Positions 35,106-43,917 of a DNA stretch of 64,000 nucleotides are shown here, piece after piece (the stretch's first letter is position 1; each line of letters opens with the position of its first letter). The stretch is from Rhodoferax sp. (GTDB lineage: Bacteria > Pseudomonadota > Gammaproteobacteria > Burkholderiales > Burkholderiaceae_C), in contig NZ_JADMJN010000003.1 in assembly GCF_018780565.1 (NCBI RefSeq), positions 248,001 to 312,000 on the forward strand. Reading direction: 5' to 3'. Below the pieces are notes generated by a model. The model was not told where the DNA came from. It did no database searches and saw only the letters and a program-made list of their open reading frames with translations. The position numbers and the translations under genes are program-made.

Positions 35106-35816
35106 TCATGCGACCGATGTGATGTCGGCAGCGGGATGCGCCCATTGCCACAGCAGTGTCGCTACCTCGTCAATGCCTTGGCGTTTGGTTGCCGAAAACA
35201 GCCGGACTTCTCCGCCACCGGCTTGCAGTTTCATGATGGACAAGGCCTTGTTTTGTTCAACACGTGTCAATTTGTCGGCTTTGGTGAGAATGACCAGGAA
35301 CTTCAGCCCCTCTTCCACGCGGGGCCGGATGATGTCGAGCAGGATTTCATCAAGCTCTGTCAGTCCATGGCGCGGGTCGCACATCAGCACAATGGCTTTC
35401 AGGTTTTCACGCGTGACCAAATAATTGGCCATCACTTGTTGCCAGCGAATCTTGTCCGACTTGGGCACGGCGGCATAGCCGTAGCCTGGCAAGTCGGTCA
35501 GGATGGCATCTGTTACGCCCTGCTTGCCCAGTGCAAACAGGTTGATGTGCTGGGTACGCCCTGGTTTTTTGGAGGCAAATGCCAGCTGCTTTTGCTGGGT
35601 TAGCGTGTTGATGCAGGTTGACTTGCCCGCGTTGGAGCGACCAACGAACGCAATTTCAGGAACATCCAGGGCAGGCAGAAAGTGCAGTTGCGGTGCCGTT
35701 GTGAGGAATTTGGCGGTGTGCAACCAGCCCAATGCCACGACGGCCGCAGCCTTGGCATCGGTACCCGGCGGGCCTGATTTGGAGGCCGAAGCCGGTGGGT
35801 TTGAGTTGGTAGTCAT
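35106..35816 (-). CDS. engB: ribosome-biogenesis GTPase EngB (YihA/YsxC)
   Basis: A 236-residue TRAFAC GTPase with P-loop GRSNAGKST (59-67), G3 DLPGYGYA, G4 LTKADK and a final SATKRQGID G5 region. EngB is essential for 50S subunit assembly in many bacteria. An N-terminal extension of about 30 residues precedes the usual start, so translation may begin later. It is divergent from the cytochrome c4 gene (72 bases), a pairing widely conserved in Burkholderiales. Confidence 0.95.
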   Translation of the reverse strand: MTTNSNPPASASKSGPPGTDAKAAAVVALGWLHTAKFLTTAPQLHFLPALDVPEIAFVGRSNAGKSTCINTLTQQKQLAFASKKPGRTQHINLFALGKQGVTDAILTDLPGYGYAAVPKSDKIRWQQVMANYLVTRENLKAIVLMCDPRHGLTELDEILLDIIRPRVEEGLKFLVILTKADKLTRVEQNKALSIMKLQAGGGEVRLFSATKRQGIDEVATLLWQWAHPAADITSVA

Positions 35817-35888
35817 TGATTAAAGGGAAGAAACCCTGGGCGCCATTGTAGAATCACGCTGTTTTGCTCACCTGACACGACATCCCCT

Positions 35889-36554
35889 ATGAAGTTGCTT
35901 ACCTCCATTTTGCTTGCTGCCTCCCTGGCTGCTCCCGCTTTTTCCACCCTGGCACAAGAGGCCAAGCCTGCTGCGCCCCACGCGGAGGTCAAGGTTGAAC
36001 CGGTCAAGGCTGCCAAGCCTGATCTGGCCAAAGGCGAGGCCAGCTACGCCGCAGTGTGCGCGGCCTGCCACGGCGCAGACGGCAATTCGGGTACACCTGC
36101 CAACCCCAAACTCGCTCAACAGCACCCCGAGTACCTGGTCAAGCAACTGCAGGAATTCAAATCCGGCAAGCGCGCCAACCCCATCATGTCCGGCTTTGCT
36201 GGAACCTTGAGTGATGCGGACATGAAGAACATCGCCTACTGGGTAACTTCCAAGACGGCCAAGTCGGGTTTCGCCAAAGACAAGGAACTGGTGGCTTTGG
36301 GTGAGCGCATTTATCGCGGCGGCGTTGCGGATCGCCAAATTGCTGCGTGTGCCGGTTGCCACAGCCCTAACGGCGCTGGCATTCCTGCCCAGTATCCGCG
36401 CCTGAGCGGTCAGCATGCTGATTACACCATTGCCCAACTGACGGGCTTTCGTGACGGTACCCGTAAAAACAGCGAGCAAATGATTCAAGTGGCCGCCAAG
36501 CTGAACAACCGTGAAATCAAGGCGGTTTCCGACTACATCGCCGGTCTGCGCTAA
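35889..36554 (+). CDS. cytochrome c4, di-heme periplasmic protein
   Basis: A 221-residue periplasmic cytochrome with a signal peptide (1-22, ending LAQ) and two class I heme motifs, CAACH (57-61) and CAGCH (154-158), each with a distal methionine candidate (MSGFAG near 100). Cytochrome c4 carries electrons to terminal oxidases. Its heme attachment needs the ResB/CcsA system encoded just downstream. Two tandem hairpins, the second with a T-run, follow the stop and separate it from resB. Confidence 0.93.
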   Translation: MKLLTSILLAASLAAPAFSTLAQEAKPAAPHAEVKVEPVKAAKPDLAKGEASYAAVCAACHGADGNSGTPANPKLAQQHPEYLVKQLQEFKSGKRANPIMSGFAGTLSDADMKNIAYWVTSKTAKSGFAKDKELVALGERIYRGGVADRQIAACAGCHSPNGAGIPAQYPRLSGQHADYTIAQLTGFRDGTRKNSEQMIQVAAKLNNREIKAVSDYIAGLR

Positions 36555-36579
36555 CCGCGAACCTGTGTTTCAGGTCAGT

Positions 36580-36607
36580 GCGTTTAGTTCCTGAGGGAAC
36601 TAAACGC
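36580..36607. terminator. perfect 11-bp hairpin after cytochrome c4
   Basis: GCGTTTAGTTC / GAACTAAACGC with loop CTGAGG is a perfect inverted repeat 25 bases after the cytochrome c4 stop. No T-run follows directly, so it may protect the mRNA 3' end rather than terminate, or be the first arm of a small RNA with the next hairpin. Confidence 0.55.
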
Positions 36608-36627
36608 CAGCAGTCAACCCTAAAAGG

Positions 36628-36661
36628 GCAGGTCCATATTGAAGTGACCTGCTTTTTTTTT
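36628..36661 (+). terminator. Rho-independent terminator of cytochrome c4
   Basis: GCAGGTC, an 11-base loop, GACCTGC and then nine T form a classic intrinsic terminator 74 bases after the cytochrome c4 stop and 37 bases before the resB start. It separates the monocistronic cytochrome gene from the maturation operon. Confidence 0.85.
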
Positions 36662-36698
36662 GTGTCAGTGAAGAATCCGAGAGCACGAGAATTCCCCG

Positions 36699-38828
36699 AT
36701 GACAGTTTCCACCCAAGGTCTAGAGATCAAGTCAGGATCACGCGCACTGCGTGCCGCTGTCGAGTTGCTGTCGTCCATGCGTTTCTCGATCTCTTTGCTG
36801 ACCGTTATCTGCATTGCTTCCGTGATTGGCACGGTTTTGAAGCAGCACGAACCTCTCAATAACTACGTCAACCAGTTCGGACCGTTCTGGGCGGAGGTGT
36901 TCGCCAAAGTTAGCCTGTACTCGGTTTACAGCGCCTGGTGGTTCCTCTTGATACTGGCTTTTTTGGTCACCAGTACATCCCTGTGCATTGCACGCAATGT
37001 TCCCAAGATCCTGATGGATTTCAAAACCTACAAGGAAAATATTCGCGAACAAAGTCTGAAGGCTTTTGGCCATCGGGCGCAAGCCGAGCTGGATGAAACA
37101 ACTGAAGTGGCCGCCAGACGCATTGGCCAGTTGCTGGTGAGCGGTGGCTGGAAGGTCAAGCTGCAGCAGAGGACCGTGGTCGGTGCTGCGGGTGCTGAAA
37201 GCGGCTGGATGGTGGCCGCCAAAGCGGGTGCCGTCAACAAGATGGGTTACATCGCGGCACACAGTGCCATCGTTTTGGTCTGCCTGGGTGGGTTGCTGGA
37301 CGGCGATTTGATCGTTCGTGCACAAATGTGGTTCAACGGTAAAACGGCTTACAGCGGCGGCGGCATGATTGCCGATGTCAAGCCCGAGCATCGCCTGAGC
37401 GAACGCAACCCGACTTTCCGCGGCAATTTGCTGGTGACCGAGGGCACGCGCTCAAGCACGGCGATCCTTAACCAATCGGATGGCATCCTGCTGCAGGAGT
37501 TGCCGTTTGCGGTCGAGCTCAAAAAGTTTATCGTCGAGTACTACTCCACCGGCATGCCCAAGCTGTTTGCCAGCGACATCATCATTCACGATATCCATAC
37601 TGGCGAAAAAATCCCGGCGCGAGTGGAGGTGAATCATCCTGCCAGCTACAAGGGTGTGGAAATTTACCAGTCCAGCTTTGATGACGGCGGCTCCAGCATC
37701 AAACTCAAATCGTTGCCCATGCACAAAGGCATGAAATCCTTTGAGATTGAAGGTGTTATCGGTGGTTCGTCGCAACTGACCAACGGCGATGAAAAGATGA
37801 CGCTGGAATACACCGGCCTGCGCGTCATCAATGTGGAAAATTTTGGAGGCAGTGGAGGCTCTGGCGTGGATGTGCGCAAGGTCGATTTGCGAGAGTCCAT
37901 TGATTCGCGGTTCGGGGCTGCCAACAAGGCAGTTACCAAAAAAGAGTTGCGCAATGTGGGTCCCAGCATCAGCTACAAGCTGCGCGACGCTGCCGGCCAG
38001 GCGCGTGAATTTAACAACTACATGCTGCCGGTTGATATTGGCGAGGGCGTCCCGGTGTTCTTGATGGGCTTGCGGAATTCGCCGGCTGAGCCATTCCGTT
38101 ACCTGCGCATTCCGGCCGACGAGCAGAGTTCCACGGATGAGTTTTTCAGGCTGCGCGCCGCGCTAGCTGACCCCGCCCTGCGTGAACTGGCGATTCAACG
38201 GTATGTCTCGCACGCGGTAGAGCCGGGCCGGACGGATTTGATCAAGCCTCTCACGGCATCGACTGCACGCGCCCTGACCTTGTTTGCCGGTGAAGAGGTG
38301 GGCAAGGATGGCAAGGCAGCCGGTGGTCTGCAGGCCATCTCCGATTTCATGGAAGCCAACATACCCGAGGGTGAGAGATCCCGGGCGGGCGAGGTGTTGG
38401 TCCGTGTCCTGAATGGCGCTCTGTTTGAATTGGCTCAAATCACCCGTGAGCGTGCGGGCTTGAAACCTTTTGAGTCCAACGACAGTACGCAAAAATTCAT
38501 GACCCAGGCGGTGCTGGCACTTAGCGATGCGCAAATATACCCGGCGCCCATGGCCTTGCAGTTGACCGACTTCACCCAAATTCAGGCCAGCGTTTTCCAG
38601 GTGGCTCGTGCGCCGGGCAAAAATATTGTGTACCTTGGATGTGCCCTGCTGATTCTGGGGGTATTTGCCATGCTCTACATTCGGGAGCGGCGGTTGTGGG
38701 TATGGTTGGCGCCCCGCGAAGGAAAAGCCAGCGCCACCATGGCTTTATCCACCAACAGAAAAACCATGGATGGAGATCGCGAATTCGAACAACTGAAATC
38801 CCGGCTGATTGGAATCAAGGAAGAATGA
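36699..38828 (+). CDS. resB: ResB/CcsB, cytochrome c System II maturation protein
   Basis: A 709-residue membrane protein with three membrane segments in the N-terminal third (about 25-45, 70-95, 185-205), a large periplasmic domain and a final helix near 645-665. This is the ResB/Ccs1 layout. With CcsA it exports heme and attaches it to apocytochromes c, such as the upstream cytochrome c4. The periplasmic part includes the conserved VNHPASYKGVEIYQSSF stretch near 310-326. It overlaps no gene; the ccsA ATG follows the stop after one base. Confidence 0.93.
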   Translation: MTVSTQGLEIKSGSRALRAAVELLSSMRFSISLLTVICIASVIGTVLKQHEPLNNYVNQFGPFWAEVFAKVSLYSVYSAWWFLLILAFLVTSTSLCIARNVPKILMDFKTYKENIREQSLKAFGHRAQAELDETTEVAARRIGQLLVSGGWKVKLQQRTVVGAAGAESGWMVAAKAGAVNKMGYIAAHSAIVLVCLGGLLDGDLIVRAQMWFNGKTAYSGGGMIADVKPEHRLSERNPTFRGNLLVTEGTRSSTAILNQSDGILLQELPFAVELKKFIVEYYSTGMPKLFASDIIIHDIHTGEKIPARVEVNHPASYKGVEIYQSSFDDGGSSIKLKSLPMHKGMKSFEIEGVIGGSSQLTNGDEKMTLEYTGLRVINVENFGGSGGSGVDVRKVDLRESIDSRFGAANKAVTKKELRNVGPSISYKLRDAAGQAREFNNYMLPVDIGEGVPVFLMGLRNSPAEPFRYLRIPADEQSSTDEFFRLRAALADPALRELAIQRYVSHAVEPGRTDLIKPLTASTARALTLFAGEEVGKDGKAAGGLQAISDFMEANIPEGERSRAGEVLVRVLNGALFELAQITRERAGLKPFESNDSTQKFMTQAVLALSDAQIYPAPMALQLTDFTQIQASVFQVARAPGKNIVYLGCALLILGVFAMLYIRERRLWVWLAPREGKASATMALSTNRKTMDGDREFEQLKSRLIGIKEE

Positions 38829-38829
38829 C

Positions 38830-40164
38830 ATGACTACTGCATCGACAACTGTCGACACCACATTGGCCCTGAACGAAGGTTACTTTGCGAAGCGCAACCT
38901 GTTTGACTGGTTGTTTGCAGCCATTGTGATTGCGGGTGGCCTGTTTACTTTCTCCCGCTACAACGCCTCAATGGATGTGTACGAGAAGGGTATCTTGCTG
39001 GGGGTCATGCCCAGTGCCATCATGCTTGGCTGGTTCTGGCGCCCCTTGCGCACACTGATGCTGGCCGTGGCTGGATTTTCGCTGCTGGGTGTTGTGTCTT
39101 ATCAGGGTAATCTGGCCAACGCTGACTCTGTGTTTTGGCTCAAGTACTTTTTGTCCAGTCAGTCGGCCATTTTGTGGATGAGCATGTTGTTCTTCATGAG
39201 CACGATCTTCTACTGGATAGGCATGTTTGCCCCAGGTCAGGGCGAAGCCATGTCGCTGGTTGCATCGCGCTTGCTGTGGGTTGCCGTTGGCATGGCCCTG
39301 ATTGGCACCATGGTTCGCTGGTACGAGAGCTATTTGCTGGGGGCAGACATCGGTCACATCCCCGTCAGCAACTTGTACGAAGTGTTCGTGTTGTTTTGCT
39401 GGATGACTGCGGCGTTTTATCTGTATTTTGAAGCCCAGTACAAGACGCGCGCGCTGGGGGCCTTTGTCATGCTGGTGGTCAGCGCCGCGGTGGGTTTTCT
39501 GCTTTGGTACACGCTGGTGCGAGAGGCGCACGAGATTCAGCCGCTGGTGCCGGCGCTCAAGAGTTGGTGGATGAAGCTGCACGTGCCCGCCAACTTCATT
39601 GGCTATGGCACTTTTGCTTTGGCCGCCATGGTGGCTTTTGCCTACTTGATCAAGCAGCAGGCGGGCGAGACAAAGTGGTACAAGCTGGCGCCGCTTTGGC
39701 TGCTCGGCATCGTGCTGTGTTTTGAGCCGATCGTGTTTCGCAAATCGGCAGTCGGTGGCATGAGTGATTATTGGGCCGTCTACTTTGGTCTTTCGGCATT
39801 GATGGTGGGGGGCATTTTGCTGGGGCGCCGCCAGATCGCTTCCCGTTTGCCATCCTTTGAAATTCTCGACGATGTGATGTACAAATCCATTGCCGTTGGC
39901 TTTGCATTTTTCACCATCGCGACTGTGTTGGGAGCGCTGTGGGCGGCTGAAGCATGGGGCGGCTACTGGAGCTGGGATCCCAAAGAAACCTGGGCGCTCA
40001 TCGTCTGGCTCAACTACGCGGCCTGGCTGCATATGCGGCTGATGAAGGGCCTGCGCGGTACCGTGGCGGCATGGTGGGCCTTGTCAGGGCTGGCGGTAAC
40101 CACTTTTGCCTTCATCGGCGTGAATATGTTTCTGAGCGGCTTGCACAGTTACGGTACCTTGTAG
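38830..40164 (+). CDS. ccsA: CcsA/ResC heme-handling protein, cytochrome c System II
   Basis: A 444-residue protein with about eight to ten membrane segments and the tryptophan-rich heme-binding WWD motif WGGYWSWDPKETW near residues 376-388, diagnostic of CcsA/CcmF/CcmC proteins. It works with ResB in heme delivery. The start at 38830 follows the resB stop (TGAC-ATG), so the pair is translationally coupled. The msrP gene follows after 82 bases. Confidence 0.95.
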   Translation: MTTASTTVDTTLALNEGYFAKRNLFDWLFAAIVIAGGLFTFSRYNASMDVYEKGILLGVMPSAIMLGWFWRPLRTLMLAVAGFSLLGVVSYQGNLANADSVFWLKYFLSSQSAILWMSMLFFMSTIFYWIGMFAPGQGEAMSLVASRLLWVAVGMALIGTMVRWYESYLLGADIGHIPVSNLYEVFVLFCWMTAAFYLYFEAQYKTRALGAFVMLVVSAAVGFLLWYTLVREAHEIQPLVPALKSWWMKLHVPANFIGYGTFALAAMVAFAYLIKQQAGETKWYKLAPLWLLGIVLCFEPIVFRKSAVGGMSDYWAVYFGLSALMVGGILLGRRQIASRLPSFEILDDVMYKSIAVGFAFFTIATVLGALWAAEAWGGYWSWDPKETWALIVWLNYAAWLHMRLMKGLRGTVAAWWALSGLAVTTFAFIGVNMFLSGLHSYGTL

Positions 40165-40246
40165 TGGCGTAACCGGGCTGCGGCACAGAAACTATTTGTA
40201 AGAATGCACGCCGTTGCACGACAAGTCATTCAACGAGGACTGCAAC

Positions 40247-41254
40247 ATGTTTATCAAGACGAATCGGAATGGTTTTTCTCACGGAGTTTCCAGTGAGATC
40301 ACGGATCGCTGCGTCTACGAAGGACGACGTGATCTGATCAAGCTGCTGGCCACTGGCGTTGCAGGCGCTGCCATGACGTCGTGGGCGTCGCGCGAGGCGC
40401 TTGCCCAGACCGCAGGTCAAACCCTAAAGCCCGGAAAACTGGCACCCCTGGCGGGTGGGAAATCAAATCTGGCGGGTGCGGTGACCATGGAAAAAGTCAC
40501 CGACTACAAGGACGCCAGCTCGTACAACAATTTTTATGAGTTCGGCACCGACAAATCCGATCCTGCCAAAAACGCGCATGCGCTCAAGACCTCGCCCTGG
40601 ACCGTAGAGATTGAAGGCTTGGTTAAAAAGCCCGGTAAATACGGACTGGAAGACCTGCTCAAACTCAGTGCCCAGGAGGAGCGCATCTACCGCATGCGCT
40701 GTGTGGAGGGCTGGTCGATGGTCATTCCCTGGGTGGGTTATTCCTTGTCTGAACTGATCAAGAAGGTGGAGCCGCTGGGAAGTGCCAAATATGTTGAGTT
40801 TGTCACTCAGCTGGACCCCAAAGCCATGCGTTTCGTGGACTCCCCTGTACTGGACTGGCCGTATGTGGAAGGTTTGCGCATGGATGAGGCCATGAACCCG
40901 CTGACCCTGCTGACCTTTGGCATGTATGGCGAGGTTTTGCCCAATCAAAGCGGGGCACCCGTGCGCTTGGTTGTGCCATGGAAGTACGGTTTCAAGAGCG
41001 GCAAGAGCATCGTCAAGATCCGTTTCACCGACAAGCAGCCTTTGACCGCGTGGAACAAGGCCGCGGGGAATGAATACGGCTTCTTTTCCAATGTCAACCC
41101 AAATGTGGACCATCCGCGCTGGAGTCAGGCGACGGAGCGGCGCATAGGCGAGGATGGCTTGTTCGCCAAGAAGCGCAAAACCCTGATGTTCAATGGTTAC
41201 GAGGCACAGGTGGGGCAGCTTTACGCTGGTATGGATCTCAAGAAATTCTTTTGA
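40247..41254 (+). CDS. msrP: MsrP, molybdopterin protein-methionine-sulfoxide reductase
   Basis: A 335-residue Tat-exported molybdoenzyme. A twin-arginine signal [12 protein letters not shown] near residue 26 is followed by a sulfite-oxidase fold, with the Mo-ligand Cys152 in YRMRCVEGW. It repairs oxidised methionines in periplasmic proteins, receiving electrons from MsrQ, whose gene overlaps it by four bases. ATG 40247 has CGAGGA upstream; a TTG at 40214 is less likely. It lies after the cytochrome maturation genes, fitting a periplasmic redox cluster. Confidence 0.95.
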   Translation: MFIKTNRNGFSHGVSSEITDRCVYEGRRDLIKLLATGVAGAAMTSWASREALAQTAGQTLKPGKLAPLAGGKSNLAGAVTMEKVTDYKDASSYNNFYEFGTDKSDPAKNAHALKTSPWTVEIEGLVKKPGKYGLEDLLKLSAQEERIYRMRCVEGWSMVIPWVGYSLSELIKKVEPLGSAKYVEFVTQLDPKAMRFVDSPVLDWPYVEGLRMDEAMNPLTLLTFGMYGEVLPNQSGAPVRLVVPWKYGFKSGKSIVKIRFTDKQPLTAWNKAAGNEYGFFSNVNPNVDHPRWSQATERRIGEDGLFAKKRKTLMFNGYEAQVGQLYAGMDLKKFF

Positions 41255-41910
41255 TGCGGGTGCTTGCCGCCAAGTCGGGCTCGTTCGTGGCCCGGTTTAG
41301 AACATTCTTTTTACATCGCTTTGCCAAGCCCGTCGTGTTTGGGCTGATGCTGCTGCCATTTTGTTGGCTGCTCTATGCAACCGTGAGCCAGCAATTGGGC
41401 GCCAATCCGGCCGAAGCGCTGGTGCGCGCGACGGGTGATTGGACCTTGCGCTTTCTGTGTGTGGTGCTGGCCGTGACGCCCTTGCGGGTCATCACAGGCA
41501 CCCCGGCCTTGGCCCGCTTTCGACGCATGCTGGGGCTTTTTGTTTACTTCTATCTTGTCTTGCACCTGTTGAGCTACAGCTGGTTTGACATGAGCTTTGA
41601 TGTGACCGACATCATCAAAGACATCGCAAAGCGTCCGTTCATTCTGGTTGGCTTCGCGTCGTTTGTGCTGCTGTCCTTGCTGGCTGCAACGTCTTTCAAT
41701 CGCGCTATCAAAGCGTTGGGAGCCAAACGCTGGCAGCTTCTGCACAAGCTTGTGTATGTGGTCGCAGGGCTTGCGATTCTGCACTTTTTCTGGATGCGGG
41801 CTGGTAAAAATGACTTTGCTGAAGTGTCCGTTTATGCCTTTGTTCTGGGAGTGCTGCTGGGCTGGCGTCTCGTCCATTTTGTAAGAAAAAAGCGGTTCAA
41901 GTCCTCATGA
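41251..41910 (+). CDS. msrQ: MsrQ, heme-containing quinol-oxidising partner of MsrP
   Basis: A 219-residue membrane protein with six hydrophobic segments and conserved histidines ([21 protein letters not shown]) that bind b-type heme in the YedZ/MsrQ family. It passes electrons from quinones to MsrP. It starts four bases before the msrP stop. It is convergent with lysA. Confidence 0.94.
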   Translation: MMRVLAAKSGSFVARFRTFFLHRFAKPVVFGLMLLPFCWLLYATVSQQLGANPAEALVRATGDWTLRFLCVVLAVTPLRVITGTPALARFRRMLGLFVYFYLVLHLLSYSWFDMSFDVTDIIKDIAKRPFILVGFASFVLLSLLAATSFNRAIKALGAKRWQLLHKLVYVVAGLAILHFFWMRAGKNDFAEVSVYAFVLGVLLGWRLVHFVRKKRFKSS

Positions 41911-42031
41911 AATCTACGCTTTAGGCTATTCAATGTATGGCAATTAAATTGTCTGGTGCTCCGCCGGGTGATGTGAGGGCAGAGCATGAGAGCCGGATCA
42001 ACACCGGCGCATCAATCTTTCAGAAGATGGG

Positions 42032-43312
42032 TCAAGTGTTGACGAGGCTTTCTTTCTGTATTTGATCGGCAATGGTCTCGCGCTGGCGAATCAGGTGAGC
42101 ATTTTTGCCCTCCACCAGGATTTCTGGTGCCCTGCCACGCGAGTTGTAATTGCTGGCCATGCTCATGCAATAGGCCCCTGCAGACAGCACCGCCAACAGG
42201 TCCCCCTGCTCTACGGCCAGCATGCGGTCATGGCCAATCCAGTCGCCACTTTCGCAGACGGGGCCAACAACGTCCCAAGTTGTCAACTCAGCCTCGCGCG
42301 AGTTCAGTGGCACGATCTGGTGGAACGCCTGGTACATAGCCGGGCGGGGCAGATCGTTCATGGCCGCGTCAATGATGCAGAAGTTTTTCTGGGGGCCAGG
42401 CTTGAGGTAAAGCACTTCGGTGAGGCAGACCCCCGCATTTCCCACCAGGGAGCGACCCGGCTCAATCATCAGCTTGCGCTTGCCAAAGCCGCGCGCATCC
42501 AGCTTGGTCAGCAGGTTTTTCCAGAGGTGCTCGGCACTGGGCGGTGTATCCCCGTTGTAGTCGATGCCCAGACCGCCCCCAAAATCTATGTGATGAATCG
42601 GGATACCCTCTCCTTCAATGGCCTGTACCAGGTCCAGCATGCGATCCACAGCATCCAGATAGGGGCCTTCCTGTGTGATCTGCGAGCCGATGTGGCAGTC
42701 AATGCCGACAATCCGCAGGCCGGCAAGCTTCGCCGCACGCTGGTAAGTGGGCACCACGCGTTCGTGAGCAATGCCAAACTTGCTGCCTTTGAGGCCGGTC
42801 GAGATGTAGGGATGCGTTTTAGGGTCGACGTTGGGGTTGACGCGAAGGCTGATGGGTGCCTGTGTGCCCAATGTCAGAGCCACTTCATTCAAGACTTCGA
42901 GTTCGGCTTCACTCTCGACGTTGAAGCAGCCAATTCCTGCTTCCAACGCACGGCGCATCTCTGCGCGGGTTTTTCCGACACCCGAAAAAATAATGCTTTT
43001 GGCCTGGCCCCCTGCAGCCAGAACACGGTCCATATCGCCTGCCGACACAATGTCAAAACCGCAACCAGCCTGCGCAAACACCTGAATTACACCCAGGGCC
43101 GGGTTGGCTTTCATGGCGTAGCAAATTTGTACATCGCGTCCCGAAAAGCCACGCTGATAGGCGGCCAGCGCAGCCAGCATGGAGCCCTTGGAGTACACAA
43201 AAAGTGGTGTGCCGTGCTCTTTGGCCAGATCACTCAAGCAGACTTCTTCCGCAAAAAGTTCCTTGCCCCGGTAGGCAAGATGGGGTTGGCCGGGAAGATT
43301 CTGAGCGCTCAT
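42032..43312 (-). CDS. lysA: diaminopimelate decarboxylase LysA
   Basis: A 426-residue PLP enzyme for the last step of lysine synthesis: meso-diaminopimelate to lysine plus CO2. The PLP Lys68 lies in CYAMKANP, with HIGSQ near 210, EPGRSLVGNAG near 290 and CESGDWIG near 360. The fold is an alanine-racemase barrel. It overlaps lptM by four bases upstream on the same strand, a common arrangement in proteobacteria. Confidence 0.97.
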   Translation of the reverse strand: MSAQNLPGQPHLAYRGKELFAEEVCLSDLAKEHGTPLFVYSKGSMLAALAAYQRGFSGRDVQICYAMKANPALGVIQVFAQAGCGFDIVSAGDMDRVLAAGGQAKSIIFSGVGKTRAEMRRALEAGIGCFNVESEAELEVLNEVALTLGTQAPISLRVNPNVDPKTHPYISTGLKGSKFGIAHERVVPTYQRAAKLAGLRIVGIDCHIGSQITQEGPYLDAVDRMLDLVQAIEGEGIPIHHIDFGGGLGIDYNGDTPPSAEHLWKNLLTKLDARGFGKRKLMIEPGRSLVGNAGVCLTEVLYLKPGPQKNFCIIDAAMNDLPRPAMYQAFHQIVPLNSREAELTTWDVVGPVCESGDWIGHDRMLAVEQGDLLAVLSAGAYCMSMASNYNSRGRAPEILVEGKNAHLIRQRETIADQIQKESLVNT

Positions 43313-43530
43313 TGGGATGTGGGTGTTTCTGAAGAGGGTTGGGGCTGCTTTGCGGTCGGTTCAGTGCCGGATGTGCCAGAACGCAACAGCGTTTCGGGCA
43401 GCGTGGCACGTTTGGCGGCGGCAGGTTCCGTCGGCAAATACAAGGCGCCCTGTTGGCCGCAGCCAACCAGAACCACCGTGCAGATGCCAAGGGCAATGGT
43501 ACTGACTAGAATTTGAATGTTTCGAAACAT
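43309..43530 (-). CDS. lptM: small lipoprotein LptM (YifL-like)
   Basis: A 73-residue lipoprotein with a signal peptide and lipobox LVGC (Cys22), then GQQGALYLP, the hallmark of LptM/YifL, followed by a low-complexity Pro/Thr-rich tail. LptM assists assembly of the LptDE outer-membrane LPS translocon. The start is set at 43530 (MFRNIQIL); the longer frame runs into cyaY. It is divergent from cyaY (12 bases) and overlaps lysA. Confidence 0.88.
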   Translation of the reverse strand: MFRNIQILVSTIALGICTVVLVGCGQQGALYLPTEPAAAKRATLPETLLRSGTSGTEPTAKQPQPSSETPTSQ

Positions 43531-43542
43531 GGTGAAATTGTA

Positions 43543-43872
43543 ATGACCGACTCCGAATTCATGGACCGCGCCGAAATCCTGCTGAAAGCGGTCGAAGCCA
43601 ACTGTGACCGCATCAATGACGAAACCTCGGCGGATATCGACAACCAGCGTGTGGGAGGGATGATCACGGTGGTCTTCTCCAATCGCAGTCAGATCATCAT
43701 CAACCTTCAAAAGCCCTTGCATGAAATCTGGCTGGCGGCCAAGTCGGGTGGTTATCACTACAAATTTGAAAATGGGCGATGGTTGGATACCAAAGGCCAG
43801 GGAGAGTTCTTTTCCAATCTATCGCGATTTGCCAGTGAGCAGGCCAACTGCAGCCTGACATTTGTCGCCTGA
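43543..43872 (+). CDS. cyaY: iron-sulfur assembly protein CyaY (frataxin)
   Basis: A 109-residue frataxin homologue: acidic first helix ([18 protein letters not shown]), then the beta-sheet signature [23 protein letters not shown] and a C-terminal helix. It binds iron and modulates Isc-type Fe-S cluster assembly. The start at 43543 gives the family N-terminus. It is divergent from lptM and convergent with mrcA. Confidence 0.95.
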   Translation: MTDSEFMDRAEILLKAVEANCDRINDETSADIDNQRVGGMITVVFSNRSQIIINLQKPLHEIWLAAKSGGYHYKFENGRWLDTKGQGEFFSNLSRFASEQANCSLTFVA

Positions 43873-43917
43873 TGCCGCCGACGCCACACGCGTCCCTGTG
43901 GCCCGTGAGACTTCAGC

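Noticed and set aside
42062..43516. Open frame of 484 codons opposite lysA and lptM
   Set aside because: Runs antisense through two well-supported genes; no family resemblance.
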